From Pseudomonas sp. 10S4 (GTDB lineage Bacteria > Pseudomonadota > Gammaproteobacteria > Pseudomonadales > Pseudomonadaceae), in contig NZ_CP133774.1 of the NCBI RefSeq assembly GCF_034344865.1, positions 1,860,001 through 1,924,000 of the forward strand: DNA of 64,000 nt, read 5' to 3'. The translations under genes were made by a program, and so were the position numbers. Of this stretch, positions 41,900 to 54,100 are shown one piece after another (positions within the stretch are counted from its first letter, which is position 1; every line of letters starts with the position of its first letter). The notes below the pieces were generated by a model. It searched no databases. It saw only the letters and a program-made list of their open reading frames with translations, and was not told the origin of the DNA.

Positions 41900-43846
41900 A
41901 TGTCTTTGTTCAAACAGCTGTTGATCGCTATCTGTCTGTTCCTTGTGGTCGCCTTCACCGGCAGCTTCATGGTCAGCCTGGAGAGCTCGCGCACCCAGTA
42001 CGTCAATCAGTTGCGTTCCCACGCCCAGGACGCGGCCACGGCGCTGGCGCTGTCCCTGACACCGAACATCGACGACCCGGCGATGGTCGAGTTGCTGGTC
42101 AGTTCGATCTTCGACAGCGGCTACTACGCGAGCATCCGTGTGGTTGACCTCAAGACTGATAAAACCATCGTCGATCGCAGCGGTATTCCGGCGGTGAACA
42201 ACGTGCCGGACTGGTTCATCAAATTGATCGGCCTCGAAGCCGCGGGTGGTGATGCGCTGGTCAGCCGTGGCTGGGAGCAGGCGGCGCGAGTCGAGGTGGT
42301 CAGCCATCCGATGTTTGCCCTGGCCAAGCTTTGGCAGAGCGCGCTGGGTAGCCTGGGCTGGTTGCTGATCTGTGGCGCGGTGAGTGCGGTGTTGGGTGCG
42401 CTGTTGTTGCGCCGGCAATTGAAACCGCTGGACTACATGGTCAAGCAATCCCACGCCATCGCCCGTCGCGAATTCCTCAGCCTGCCGGAGCTGCCGCGCA
42501 CACCGGAATTGCGCCGGGTGGTGCAAGCGATGAACCAGATGGTCGAGAAGCTCAAGGCGCTGTTCCAGGAACAGGCCGAGCGCAGTGAAAAACTGCGCAT
42601 CGAGTCCTATCAGGACAACCTCACGGGCCTGGCCAACCGACGCTATTTCGAAATGCAATTGAACGCCCGGGTGAGCAACCCGGAGCAGGCCAGTTCCGGT
42701 TATCTGCTGTTGTTGCGGGTCAAGGATCTGGCCGGTTTGAACCAGCGTCTGGGTGGTCAGCGCACCGATGATTTGTTGAAAGCAGTGGGCGAGCAGTTGT
42801 CCCGCGAGTGTGCCAAGTACCCGGAAACCCAGAACCTCGTCACCCGGATTCGCGGTGGTGAATTCGCCGTGCTGGCGCCGGGACTGGTGCGTGAAGAAGC
42901 GCTGCAACTGGCGCAGAACCTCGACAGCGCATTGGCCAGTTTGCATGCGACCGGTGCGACCGACGTGGCTTCCGTGGCGTCTATCGGGTTGGCGCCATTT
43001 GTTCATGGCGACTCGCCGCAAGCGGTGCTCGGGCTGGCGGATCAGGCGCTGGCGCAGGCCGAAGGTCAGGGCGAACAGAGCTGGGCGTGTCTGGATCACA
43101 GTGCTTCGGCCAGTGTCGGCGATGACCATCATGCGTGGCACAAACTGCTGGATAGGGCGTTGAATCAGCAGCGGTTTGAGTTGTACTTCCAGCCGGTCGT
43201 AGCCAGTCAGGACACCGCGCTGGTGCTGCATTACAAAGTGCTGTCGCGATTGATCGATGATCAGGGCCAGACCATTCCCGCTGGGCGTTTCCTGCCGTGG
43301 CTGGAGCGCTTTGGCTGGACGGCACGACTGGATCGGCTGATGTTGGAATTGGTGCTTGGGCAAATGGCCGGGCATGAAGAGTCGCTGGCGCTGAACCTGT
43401 CTTCGGCGACGCTGGCGGACCCGCAGGCGCTGAATAAAATTTTTGAAATCCTGCGCCAGCATTCAGATCAGGGTGAGCGGCTGACCCTGGAGATTGGTGA
43501 GGAGCAATTGCCGGAGCAAGCGGTGCTGGAACAGTTGACCCGACGCCTGCGCGAGCTTGGGTTCTCCCTGAGCCTGCAGCGCTTTGGTGGACGGTTCAGC
43601 ATGATCGGTAACCTGGCGCGACTGGGCTTGGCGTATTTGAAGATTGATGGCAGCTACATTCGGGCGATTGATCTGGAAAGTGACAAGCGTTTGTTCATCG
43701 AGGCGATTCAGCGAGCAGCGCACAGCATCGATCTGCCGTTGATTGCCGAGCGGGTCGAGACTGAAGGCGAGTTGTCGGTGATTCGCGAGATGGGGTTGTA
43801 TGGGGTTCAGGGGCAGTTGTTTGGTGAGCCTAAGCCCTGGAAGTAA
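41900..43846 (+). CDS. lapD: c-di-GMP receptor LapD (degenerate GGDEF/EAL)
   Basis: A 648-residue inner-membrane receptor. TM1 is at about residues 5-25; the periplasmic output domain (26-150) has the conserved GYYASIRVVDL and the W-rich segment near DWFIKLIGLEAAGG; then TM2 (about 152-172), HAMP, a signalling helix, a GGDEF domain (about 240-400) and an EAL domain (410-648). The GGDEF motif is degenerate, RGGEF at 318-322. The EAL signature is replaced by KVLSR at 446-450, so it binds c-di-GMP without cyclase or esterase activity. Bound LapD sequesters LapG and keeps LapA on the surface. It forms an operon with lapG. Confidence 0.95.
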   Translation: MSLFKQLLIAICLFLVVAFTGSFMVSLESSRTQYVNQLRSHAQDAATALALSLTPNIDDPAMVELLVSSIFDSGYYASIRVVDLKTDKTIVDRSGIPAVNNVPDWFIKLIGLEAAGGDALVSRGWEQAARVEVVSHPMFALAKLWQSALGSLGWLLICGAVSAVLGALLLRRQLKPLDYMVKQSHAIARREFLSLPELPRTPELRRVVQAMNQMVEKLKALFQEQAERSEKLRIESYQDNLTGLANRRYFEMQLNARVSNPEQASSGYLLLLRVKDLAGLNQRLGGQRTDDLLKAVGEQLSRECAKYPETQNLVTRIRGGEFAVLAPGLVREEALQLAQNLDSALASLHATGATDVASVASIGLAPFVHGDSPQAVLGLADQALAQAEGQGEQSWACLDHSASASVGDDHHAWHKLLDRALNQQRFELYFQPVVASQDTALVLHYKVLSRLIDDQGQTIPAGRFLPWLERFGWTARLDRLMLELVLGQMAGHEESLALNLSSATLADPQALNKIFEILRQHSDQGERLTLEIGEEQLPEQAVLEQLTRRLRELGFSLSLQRFGGRFSMIGNLARLGLAYLKIDGSYIRAIDLESDKRLFIEAIQRAAHSIDLPLIAERVETEGELSVIREMGLYGVQGQLFGEPKPWK

Positions 43847-43877
43847 GGCTTTATAGTTGAGTCGTCAATGAGGCCGT

Positions 43878-43972
43878 CTTCGCGAGCAAGCCCGCTCCCA
43901 CATTAGAGCTCAGTCGTTCACACATTATGTGTTCACTGAAGATCAACTGTGGGAGCGGGCTTGCTCGCGAAG
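43878..43972. repeat. REP doublet (REPIN), GCGGGCTTGCTCGCGAAG type
   Basis: Two 25-bp inverted arms (43878-43902 and 43948-43972) share the REP core with the element at 6609-6678. The loop is 45 bases and contains a further small palindrome (CACATTATGTG). It lies downstream of lapD. Confidence 0.9.
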
Positions 43973-44090
43973 GCGTCAGCACAGGCGCCGGAGTATTCGG
44001 CTGACGCCACAAGGTCCTAGGAGATTTCCTTCAAGTTGTAGCGGTGTTGGTGAACTTGTTTCGTCCAAAAGCCAAGGCTAGTCTGGCTTT

Positions 44091-44283
44091 GTCACTGAAA
44101 AATCGGTGACACGGACGTGCAAGTCCGGGTAAAAGACGACGCGCAACGCCATGGTTACTTGGCGAGCAAACTGATGCTCGTAGTTTCTGTTATGGCGGCT
44201 GTGCGTGGGAGATCTTTCTTTCGGGAACTATCTGCCGGGGTCCGTCTGCCCGGTCTTGCACACTCGCGCACAGCTGCCACCCT
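44091..44283 (+). ncRNA. Candidate structured leader RNA upstream of DUF6124-type gene
   Basis: Four consecutive hairpins and one long enclosing stem are visible. GTCAC..GTGAC is at 44091-44110, CGGAC..GTCCG at 44112-44127 and CGAGCA..TGCTCG at 44163-44180. A 12-bp stem pairs GGCGGCTGTGCG (44194-44205) with CGCACAGCTGCC (44267-44278; one G-U pair) and encloses GCCGGG..CCCGGT (44234-44254). The start codon of the next gene is 53 bases further on. I recall similar CTGTGCG-type leaders before small DUF6124/DUF3077 genes in Pseudomonas, but no function is known to me. Structure is by eye only; cis regulation or an independent small RNA are both possible. Confidence 0.5.
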
Positions 44284-44336
44284 ATTCGCGTGCAAGCGAA
44301 CGGTAGTAGCTCCCAATACACAGATGGAGATACAAC

Positions 44337-44609
44337 ATGTTCAAGGTAACGCCGAATCCCCCGGAGCCCCGCAAAGGCAAGCTCTTCACCGTCTCCCCCG
44401 ACGTCGACATTGAAGCCCTGTTGGCCAACGCCTCCGAAGACTCTTTATCCATCAGCGCCATCGCCGCCGACCTCGCAGACGATGTCGATGGCTCACGCCG
44501 TTGCGTCGCGTTGGCGCTTAGCCGAATGGCCGATGGGGTTCATTTGTTGGTAGAGCGGGCGCTGGATCACCTTGAATCGCCGCCGATTCAGACTCAGCCC
44601 CAGGCTTAG
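44337..44609 (+). CDS. DUF6124-type small protein
   Basis: A 90-residue protein: MFKVTPNPPEPRKGKLFTVS, then an acidic helical core (IEALLANASEDSLSISAIAADLADDVDGSRRCVALALSRMADGVHLLVERALDHLE) and a short polar tail. The opening MFKVTPNPP and the S-x-x-A-x-x-L-A core fit the Pseudomonas-specific DUF6124 family, often present in several copies per genome. The ribosome-binding site GGAG is 7 bases before ATG. It is preceded by the structured leader described above. Function unknown; this copy is short for the family. Confidence 0.75.
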   Translation: MFKVTPNPPEPRKGKLFTVSPDVDIEALLANASEDSLSISAIAADLADDVDGSRRCVALALSRMADGVHLLVERALDHLESPPIQTQPQA

Positions 44610-44657
44610 CGCTCACTTAGCATTGTTGGGCTGCGATCTTTTGCTTTTACCGGAGGC

Positions 44658-44996
44658 TTAGATCAACCCCGTCTCATCATCATCGATCAAATGGCTCAAC
44701 CCGCCCAGCGCTTCCCGGGCCTGGGTCCGGTCCATCAGTTTGGCTTGTGCGGCGGCCGGCAGGTCGGTGACACGGATCACGCCTTTGCTGGTCAGCACCT
44801 GAATCAAGTCGTCGAGTACCCGGATCATTTCCAGGTCGCTCTGCTTAAGCTGTTTGAGGCTGGTTTCCATCACTTCGTTGGCGTACCAGGCCTGAATTTC
44901 GTGATGATCAGCCGGCAGTGTTTCCGTGGCCTCGGCGTAGGCCGCGGCTTCCACGCGCACCAATTGACCTTGCGCATCGCGTTGCACGTAAAACAT
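44658..44996 (-). CDS. Conserved hypothetical protein (annotated in Pseudomonas as tryptophan synthase beta-like)
   Basis: A 112-residue acidic, mainly helical protein: FYVQRDAQGQLVRVEAAAYAEATETLP, a central HEIQAWYANEVMETSLKQLKQSDLEMIRVLDDLIQVL, then GVIRVTDLPAAAQAKLMDRTQARE. A gene like this sits between lapD and lapA in other fluorescens-group genomes. The name tryptophan synthase beta-like in databases has no basis in the sequence: no PLP fold is present. It lies on the same strand as lapA, downstream of it, and separated by a hairpin. Function unknown. Confidence 0.75.
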   Translation of the reverse strand: MFYVQRDAQGQLVRVEAAAYAEATETLPADHHEIQAWYANEVMETSLKQLKQSDLEMIRVLDDLIQVLTSKGVIRVTDLPAAAQAKLMDRTQAREALGGLSHLIDDDETGLI

Positions 44997-45106
44997 TGAG
45001 CATCCCTCAGAAATGGACCGGCGTCATGCTGTCAGCAGCATAGCCAACGCAGGCGAGTATGCGGTGCGGCGACGCAATCGTCACCGGTGAGATGGGCGCA
45101 AACGTG

Positions 45107-45131
45107 ACGGCCGCCCCAGAAGGGCGGCCGT
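45107..45131. terminator. GC-rich hairpin after lapA
   Basis: A perfect 10-bp stem (ACGGCCGCCC / GGGCGGCCGT) with a 5-nt loop lies 11 bases past the lapA stop. The T4 run is on the plus side; on the lapA strand only CACGTTT follows, so it is a moderate terminator candidate. Confidence 0.55.
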
Positions 45132-45142
45132 TTTACGTTGGA

Positions 45143-48100
45143 TCAGGTGTTGTTGTGGTCGACTTTGATGGTTGGGTCACTGCCGGCAATCAACGAGTGA
45201 ATGTTGGCGGTGGACCAGTTGTTGCCTTCCAGTTTGATCGTCACGTCCGGGGCCGCCGCCACAGCGTCTGTGGAGTTGAGCTTGCCCGCCGAGCTGACTT
45301 GCAGCGACGACACACCATCAACGGTGGTGATCTTCAGGAAGTTGTCGATGGTGCTACCGGTCTCGCCCTGCAGCAAATCACGCAGGTCGATGCGGTCGCC
45401 TTCGCCTGCATTGAAGTCCTTGATCACGTCGTTGCCGGTGTCGCCGGCCTTCCAGACGAAGGTGTCGGCACCCGCGCCGCCAATCAGGGTGTCGTTGCCC
45501 GGACCGCCGATCAGCGTGTCGTTACCGGTGCCGCCGAGCAGGATGTCATTGCCCTTGCCGCCATCGAGGACGTCGTCGCCACCCTGGCCGAAGAGAATGT
45601 CATTGCCTGCGCCGCCGAGCAGCGTGTCGTTGCCGTCATGGGCGCCGGACACGTCGAACGCGGTGTAGTGCTCGGTGATGAACTGGTGCACGTTGCTGGT
45701 GGTGACTTTGCTGACGTCCACGCCGGTTTGCTGGGCGACGAACGCCTGCATGGCCTGGTAGCCCTCGCCGGCGATGCCGGTGAAGCTCACCAGGTCGCCG
45801 AACAGGATGTCATTGCCGTCACCGCCGCTGACCGTGTCGGAACCTGGCAGCGTCGCTTCGGTGTGACCGATGATCGAGTTGGCCAGGTCTTTCGGGTCGA
45901 TGTTGGTTTGCGGGTTATTGTCCGAGTCGTATGGTTTCAGGTCGCTGAGGCCCACACCGCTGTTGATGCCGATGGCGTCGACATGCGACAGACCGTTCAG
46001 TATCGCGAAGCTGCTGTTGGCGTTGTCGACGGTGGTCTGGCTGGTACTGTTGCCGCTGCCCGCCAGGTTCGACAACTCGTAGGTGCCGTCGCCCTGAGCG
46101 TGAACGGTGCCCAGGTTGGAGGTGCTCCAGCCCCATTTCGACGTGTACGTCTGCAACTGCGCCGCACCGTTGCTGCTGATGGTGAAGTAGTGCGTGCTGT
46201 CGATGTACGTGCTGAAGGTGTCGCCGGTCTTGTAGTTGCTGGTTTTCACCACATCGTCGAGCTTCACGCTGCCGTACAGCGTCGGGTTGGTCTGCTCGCC
46301 GCTCTGGTAGTAGGTCGGCTGGCCGTCAGTGATGAAGTACGTGAGGTTCTTCGCCCCAGTGTTAGCCACGGCATCAGCGCTCTGGAACCAGTTGGCCGTG
46401 GTTTTGAACACGTCCTCGTAGTTGGTACCGCCGCCGGACGACATCGAGTCCAGGACTGTCTTGAGGGTAGCCAGCGCATTCGGATCGTTCAGGTTGACCG
46501 ACACCGACTTGTTGACCTGGGTATCGAAGTCTGCGAGGAAGATGTTCACGGTGCCCGAGTTGCCGCCCATGCTCTGCTTCAGGGTGTTGAACACCGACGT
46601 CAGCGAGTCCTTGGCCGCGCTGATCGACGCCGCCCTCATGCTGCCCGACGTCGACCATGAAGGCGATGTTGTAGTTGGTGCCCGGCACCACGGTCAGGCC
46701 GCCGATGTCGGCGATCATGATGTCGTTGCCGTCGGTGCCGGTGATGGTGTCACTGGCTGCCGTGGCGGTGATCGCGTTGTACGTCGCCGGGTAAACGGTA
46801 ACCGGGATCTGCGCCGTGGTGATGGCAGAACCGCCCAGCGCCTCGGTGGAAGTCGAGGTAACGGTCAGGTTGAACTGGCCGTTGAAGTAGGTCGGCGGGG
46901 TGACGGTCAGCGTGCCGAGGTTCCAGCCGGTGACGTTGGCTTCGCCGGCGGTCGCAGTGGCGGTGAAGGTGTGACCGGCGCCATCGGTAAGGACCGAGCC
47001 TGCCGGGATACCGCTGATTTTCACGCTCAGGCTTTCGGAGCCGTCGGTGTCGGTCAGTGCAGTATTGATCGCGGACAGGTGAACGTTGGTGCCTTCGAAG
47101 CCTTCGTTGAGTTTGTAGCCGTCGTAGTAGCCTTCGCCATTGGTGCCGTGCAGGTCGGAAACCGTCACGCCAGCCGCCGCCAGATCCGCCACGCCGGTGT
47201 ACAGCGGCACGCCGGCACTGCTCAGGTCGATGGCGGTGCCGCCATTGACCGACAGGTTGACGTCATAGCTGCCCGGGCCGTTCTGGTTGTGGTGGTAGAT
47301 GTCCAGGGTGTAGTAGCCGCTGGTGGTCGGGGTGAACGAGCCGCTCAACTGACCGCCCGCGCCCCACGTGGTGGCCGCGACGTTTTTGCCGCCGACGGTC
47401 ACCAACAGGCTGTCATCGCCGGTACCGGTGAAGGTGTAGGTTTTGCCGGCTTCGAGGTAGATCAGGCCGAAGGTTTTCGACGCCGTACCGGCGGCCACGC
47501 TGCCGTCGGACTGCACGTTAGTGACGTTGCCGATGGTGTTTGGCGTACCGGCGGCATCGATGACCGATTTGAGCGTGGCGGTCGGTGCGCCGCTGCCATC
47601 GGTACCGAGGCCCGACAGGCCGGTCCAGACTTCCTTGACCAGTCCGGTGGATTTGACGCTGTTGTCCGCAACGTTCAGGGACGGTGCATCGGCGACCGGG
47701 GTGATGTCGATTTTCACCGTGCCGGTGTTGCCCAGCAGTTGGCCGTCAGTTGGCTGGAACTTGATCTGCGCGTAGTCCGCCTGATTGTTGCCCAGGCCAG
47801 TGCCACCGTAGCCGTTAGTGCCGGATTCATTGGCATCCGGGGTGAAGCGCAGCTTGCCAGCGTCGATGTCAGCTTTGGTGACGGTCTGGTTGACGGTGAC
47901 GTCGGTCCAGGTCGAGCCGTTCAGGTACTGCAACTTGCCGTCGCCCGGCAGGCCGGTGATTTTCACACCCAGGCTCGCGGCCGGACTGTCGACATCGCTG
48001 ACGCCGAAGGTCGACCAGCCGAGGATCAGCGGGGTGTCTTCGGTGCCGGTGACGTTAACCGGTGCAGCCGTTGGCGCGTCGTTCACGGCCACCACGTTGA

Positions 48101-51100
48101 CGGTGGTGGTCGCGACATTCGAGTAATTGCCGCCATCGGTCACGGTCACGGTGATGATCCGTGGCACGGTGCTTGGGTCGTGGCTGCTGTTAGTGAAGCT
48201 GATGTTCTTGATCTGCTGCATGTAATCAGCGAGCGTCGCGTTGCCCGACAGGGTCAGCGTGACAGTGCCATTGGTGCTGTTGGCATTGATGGTGATGCCG
48301 TTGACGCTGTTGCCCAGGTTCAGCGCATCGCCGTCCTGACGGTTGGTCAGCACGATGGTGGCGCCGGTCAGCATGGTGCTGTCCGGGTCGGTGATTTTCA
48401 GGTCGGTGTCGGCAATCGACACACCCTGGCCAGTGGTGCCTTCGGTGAACGTCACCTTGTAATCGGCACCGGTGGCGCCGCTGGAGTTGTTGGCATCGAG
48501 GTCGATGACCGGCGGCGCATCGTTGTCGATGATCGTCGTGCTGACGCTGCCGTTGGTGGCGCTGACTGCCAGGCTCTCGAAGTTGCCGCCCGTAGCCGAG
48601 TCGATCTTGACCACGAAATTTTCAGTGTTTTCGGTGATCTTGTCGTCAAGGGTCGCCACGTTGAAGGTGGCGGTGCTGGCACCGGCCGGGATTTTCACGG
48701 TGTACACGCCGGTGAAGTCTGAACCGTCGGTGGCAGTGCCGCTGTAGACGATTTTCAGCGTCACGTCGGTTTGCGCCGGGTGCGTCAGGTTGACGGTGTA
48801 GCTGGCGGTCTGGCCTTCAGTCACCGAGGTGCTGCCGGTGATGCTGACTTCGGTTTTATCGATGGTATCGGTGACGTTGGTCACGGCAGGCGTGTTGCTG
48901 GTGGCCAGGTTCTCGAAGTTACCACCGGTGGCATTGGTGATCGAGGTGCTGACCTTGCCGGCGTCGATGTAAACGTCATCGGCCGGAGCCGCGACGGTCA
49001 CGGTGCCCGTGGTTTTACCGGCATCGATGGTGATCACCGAGCCGTTCGACAAGGTCACGGTTACCGGGGTGCCAGCCGCGTTGGTCAGGGTGGCGGTGTA
49101 GGTGATCTGGCCACCTTCAGCGACGGTGTTGGTTGCGGTCAACGACAGGTTGGTGGTGTCGATGGTGTCAGTGACGTTAGTCGAAACCGGGGTTTTGTCG
49201 GCGACCAGGTTTTCGTAGTTGCCGCCGCTTACACCAGTAATCGAGTTGGTCAGTGGCGCATGACCGTTGAGCGCGTCGTTCGGTGCAATCGCGGTGACGG
49301 TGCCCGTGGTTTTACCGATATCGATGGTGATGTTTTGGCCGTTGGCCAAGGTCACGGTAACCGGGCTGCCAGTCACTGGTTGGCCGACTGTGGCGGTGTA
49401 AGTGACGGTGCCACCTTCAGCCGCGGATGGATCAGCCTTCAGGGTGACGGTCGAGGTGTCGATGGTGTCGGTGACGTTGGTCACGGCCGCAGCCGGATTG
49501 GTCGCCAGGTTCTCGAAGTTGCCACCGGTTGCTTTGGTGATCGTTGCCTGCACGGTGCCGGCGTCTTTGTACACGTCATCGGCTGGCGCTGGGACGGTCA
49601 CGGTGCCCGTGGTTTTACCGGCATCGATGGTAATCACCGAGCCGTTCGACAAGGTCACGGTTACCGGGGTGCCAGCCGCATTGGTCAGGGTTGCGGTGTA
49701 GGTGATCTGGCCACCTTCAGCGACGGTGTTGGTTGCGGTCAACGACAGGTTGGTGGTGTCGATGGTGTCGGTCACAGTGGTGCTGACCGGGGTTTTGTCG
49801 GCCACCAGGTTTTCGTAGTTGCCGCCGCTGACGTTGCTGATCGAGTTGGTCAGTGGCGCATGACCATTGAGGGCGTCGTTCGGTGCAATCGCGGTGACGG
49901 TCCCGCTGGTTTTACCGATGTCGATCGTGATGTTTTGACCATTGGCCAAGGTCACGATGACCGCGCTGCCAGTCACAGGCTGGCCAACCGTCGCGGTGTA
50001 AGTGACGGTGCCACCTTCAGCTGCGGATGGATCAGCCTTCAGGGTGACGGTTGAGGTGTCGATGGTGTCAGTGACGTTGGTCACGGCCGCAGCCGGATTG
50101 GTCGCCAGGTTCTCGAAGTTACCGCCGGTTGCTTTGGTGATCGTTGCCTGCACGGTGCCGGCATCTTTGTACACGTCATCGGCCGGCGCTGGGACGGTCA
50201 CGGAACCGGTGGTTTTACCGGCATCGATGGTGATCACCGAGCCGTTCGACAAGGTCACGGTTACCGGGGTGCCAGCCGCATTGGTCAGGGTGGCGGTGTA
50301 GGTGATCTGGCCACCTTCAGCGACGGTGTTGGTTGCGGTCAACGACAGGTTGGTGGTGTCGATGGTGTCAGTGACGTTAGTCGAAACCGGCGTCTTGTCG
50401 GCCACCAGGTTTTCGTAATTGCCGCCGCTCACGTTGGTGATCGAGTTGGTCAGTGGCGCATGACCGTTGAGGGCATCGTTCGGTGCAACAGCGTTAACGG
50501 TGCCGCTGGTTTTACCGATGTCGATTGTGATGGTCTGGCCGTTGGCCAAGGTTACGGTGACTGGCGAGCCAGTCACTGGCTGGCCGACGGTGGCGGTGTA
50601 AGTGACGGTGCCACCTTCTGCCGCGGATGGATCAGCCTTCAGAGTAACGGTCGAGGTGTCGATGGTGTCGGTGACGTTGGTCACGGCCGCAGCCGGATTG
50701 GTCACCAGGTTCTCGAAGTTACCGCCAGCGGCATCTTTGACAGTGACTTCAACTTTGCCGGCGTCTTTATAGACGTCATCGGCCGGCGCTGGGACGGTCA
50801 CGGAACCGGTGGTTTTACCGGCATCGATGGTGATCACCGAGCCGTTCGACAAGGTCACGGTTACCGGGGTGCCAGCCGCATTGGTCAGGGTGGCGGTGTA
50901 GGTGATCTGGCCACCTTCAGCGACGGTGTTGGTTGCGGTCAACGACAGGTTGGTGGTGTCGATGGTGTCGGTCACAGTGGTGCTGACCGGGGTTTTGTCG
51001 GCGACCAGATTTTCGTAATTGCCGCCGCTGACGTTGCTGATCGAGTTGGTCAATGGCGCGTGACCGTTGAGCGCGTCGTTCGGTGCAATCGCGGTGACGG

Positions 51101-54100
51101 TCCCGCTGGTTTTACCGATGTCGATCGTGATGTTTTGACCATTGGCCAAGGTCACGATGACCGCGCTGCCAGTCACAGGCTGGCCAACCGTCGCGGTGTA
51201 AGTGACGGTGCCACCTTCAGCTGCGGATGGATCAGCCTTCAGGGTGACGGTTGAGGTGTCGATGGTGTCAGTGACGTTGGTCACGGCCGCAGCCGGATTG
51301 GTCGCCAGGTTCTCGAAGTTACCGCCGGTTGCTTTGGTGATCGTTGCCTGGACGGTGCCGGCATCCTTGTACACGTCATCGGCTGGCGCTGGGACGGTCA
51401 CGGTGCCGGTGGTTTTACCGGCGTCGATGGTGATCACCGAGCCGTTGCTCAGGGTGACGGTTACCGGGGTGCCGGCAGCATTGGTCAGGGTGGCGATGTA
51501 GGTGATCTGGCCACCTTCAGCGACGGTGTTGGTTGCGGTCAACGACAGGTTAGTGGTGTCGATGGTGTCGGTCACAGTGGTGCTGACCGGGGTTTTGTCG
51601 GCCACCAGGTTTTCGTAGTTGCCGCCGCTGACGTTGCTGATCGAGTTGGTCAGTGGCGCATGACCATTGAGGGCGTCGTTCGGTGCAATCGCGGTGACGG
51701 TCCCGCTGGTTTTACCGATGTCGATCGTGATGTTTTGACCATTGGCCAAGGTCACGATGACCGCGCTGCCAGTCACAGGCTGGCCAACCGTCGCGGTGTA
51801 AGTGACGGTGCCACCTTCAGCTGCGGATGGATCAGCCTTCAGGGTGACGGTTGAGGTGTCGATGGTGTCAGTGACGTTGGTCACGGCCGCAGCCGGATTG
51901 GTCGCCAGGTTCTCGAAGTTACCGCCGGTTGCTTTGGTGATCGTTGCCTGCACGGTGCCGGCATCTTTGTACACGTCATCGGCTGGCGCTGGGACGGTCA
52001 CGGTGCCGGTGGTTTTACCGGCGTCGATGGTGATCACCGAGCCGTTCGACAAGGTCACGGTTACCGGGGTGCCAGCCGCATTGGTCAGGGTGGCGATGTA
52101 GGTGATCTGGCCACCTTCAGCGACGGTGTTGGTTGCGGTCAACGACAGGTTAGTGGTGTCGATGGTGTCGGTCACAGTGGTGCTGACCGGGGTTTTGTCG
52201 GCCACCAGGTTTTCGTAGTTGCCGCCGCTGACGTTGCTGATCGAGTTGGTCAGTGGCGCATGACCATTGAGGGCGTCGTTCGGTGCAATCGCGGTGACGG
52301 TCCCGCTGGTTTTACCGATGTCGATCGTGATGTTTTGACCATTGGCCAAGGTCACGATGACCGCGCTGCCAGTCACAGGCTGGCCAACCGTCGCGGTGTA
52401 AGTGACGGTGCCACCTTCAGCTGCGGATGGATCAGCCTTCAGGGTGACGGTTGAGGTGTCGATGGTGTCAGTGACGTTGGTCACGGCCGCAGCCGGATTG
52501 GTCGCCAGGTTCTCGAAGTTACCGCCGGTTGCTTTGGTGATCGTTGCCTGCACGGTGCCGGCATCTTTGTACACGTCATCGGCTGGCGCTGGGACGGTCA
52601 CGGTGCCGGTGGTTTTACCGGCGTCGATGGTGATCACCGAGCCGTTCGACAAGGTCACGGTTACCGGGGTGCCAGCCGCATTGGTCAGGGTGGCGGTGTA
52701 GGTGATCTGGCCACCTTCAGCGACGGTGTTGGTTGCGGTCAACGACAGGTTGGTGGTGTCGATGGTGTCGGTCACAGTGGTGCTGACCGGGGTTTTGTCG
52801 GCGACCAGATTTTCGTAATTGCCGCCGCTGACGTTGCTGATCGAGTTGGTCAATGGCGCGTGACCGTTGAGCGCGTCGTTCGGTGCAATCGCGGTGACGG
52901 TCCCGCTGGTTTTACCGATGTCGATCGTGATGTTTTGACCATTGGCCAAGGTCACGATGACCGCGCTGCCAGTCACAGGCTGGCCAACCGTCGCGGTGTA
53001 AGTGACGGTGCCACCTTCTGCCGCGGATGGATCAGCCTTCAGAGTAACGGTCGAGGTGTCGATGGTGTCGGTGACGTTGGTCACGGCCGCAGCCGGATTG
53101 GTCACCAGGTTCTCGAAGTTACCGCCAGCGGCATCTTTGACAGTGACTTCAACTTTGCCGGCGTCTTTATAGACGTCATCGGCCGGCGCTGGGACGGTCA
53201 CGGAACCGGTGGTTTTACCGGCATCGATGGTGATCACCGAGCCGTTCGACAAGGTCACGGTTACCGGGGTGCCAGCCGCATTGGTCAGGGTGGCGGTGTA
53301 GGTGATCTGGCCACCTTCAGCGACGGTGTTGGTTGCGGTCAACGACAGGTTGGTGGTGTCGATGGTGTCGGTCACAGTGGTGCTGACCGGGGTTTTGTCG
53401 GCGACCAGATTTTCGTAATTGCCGCCGCTGACGTTGCTGATCGAGTTGGTCAATGGCGCATGACCGTTGAGCGCGTCGTTCGGTGCAATCGCGGTGACGG
53501 TGCCAGTGGTTTTGCCGATGTCGATGGTGATGGTCTGGCCGTTGGCCAAGGTCACGATGACCGCGCTGCCAGTCACTGGTTGGCCGACGGTGGCGGTGTA
53601 GGTGACGGTGCCACCTTCAGCCGCGGATGGATCAGCCTTCAGGGTGACGGTCGAGGTGTCGATGGTGTCAGTGACGTTGGTCACGGCCGCAGCCGGATTG
53701 GTCGCCAGGTTCTCGAAGTTACCGCCGGTTGCTTTGGTGATCGTTGCCTGGACGGTGCCGGCATCTTTGTACACGTCATCGGCTGGCGCTGGGACGGTCA
53801 CGGTGCCGGTGGTTTTACCGGCGTCGATGGTGATCACCGAGCCGTTGCTCAGGGTGACGGTTACCGGGGTGCCGGCCGCGTTGGTCAGAGTGGCGGTGTA
53901 GGTGATCTGACCACCTTCGGCCACCGAGTTGGTTGCGGTCAACGACAGGTTAGTGGTGTCGATGGTGTCGGTCACAGTGGTGCTGACCGGGGTTTTGTCG
54001 GCCACCAGGTTTTCGTAGTTGCCGCCGCTGACGTTGCTGATCGAGTTGGTCAATGGCGCGTGACCGTTGAGCGCGTCGTTCGGTGCAATCGCGGTGACGG

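Noticed and set aside
44117..44413. 98-codon ORF across the structured leader
   Set aside because: It runs through all hairpins into the DUF6124 gene in another frame, lacks a ribosome-binding site and ends inside that gene.
45059..48722. Long plus-strand frames (45059-46660, 46422-48722)
   Set aside because: Antisense to the vWA, PA14 and RTX parts of lapA; composition is typical of the mirror of a high-GC gene, and no family is recognised.
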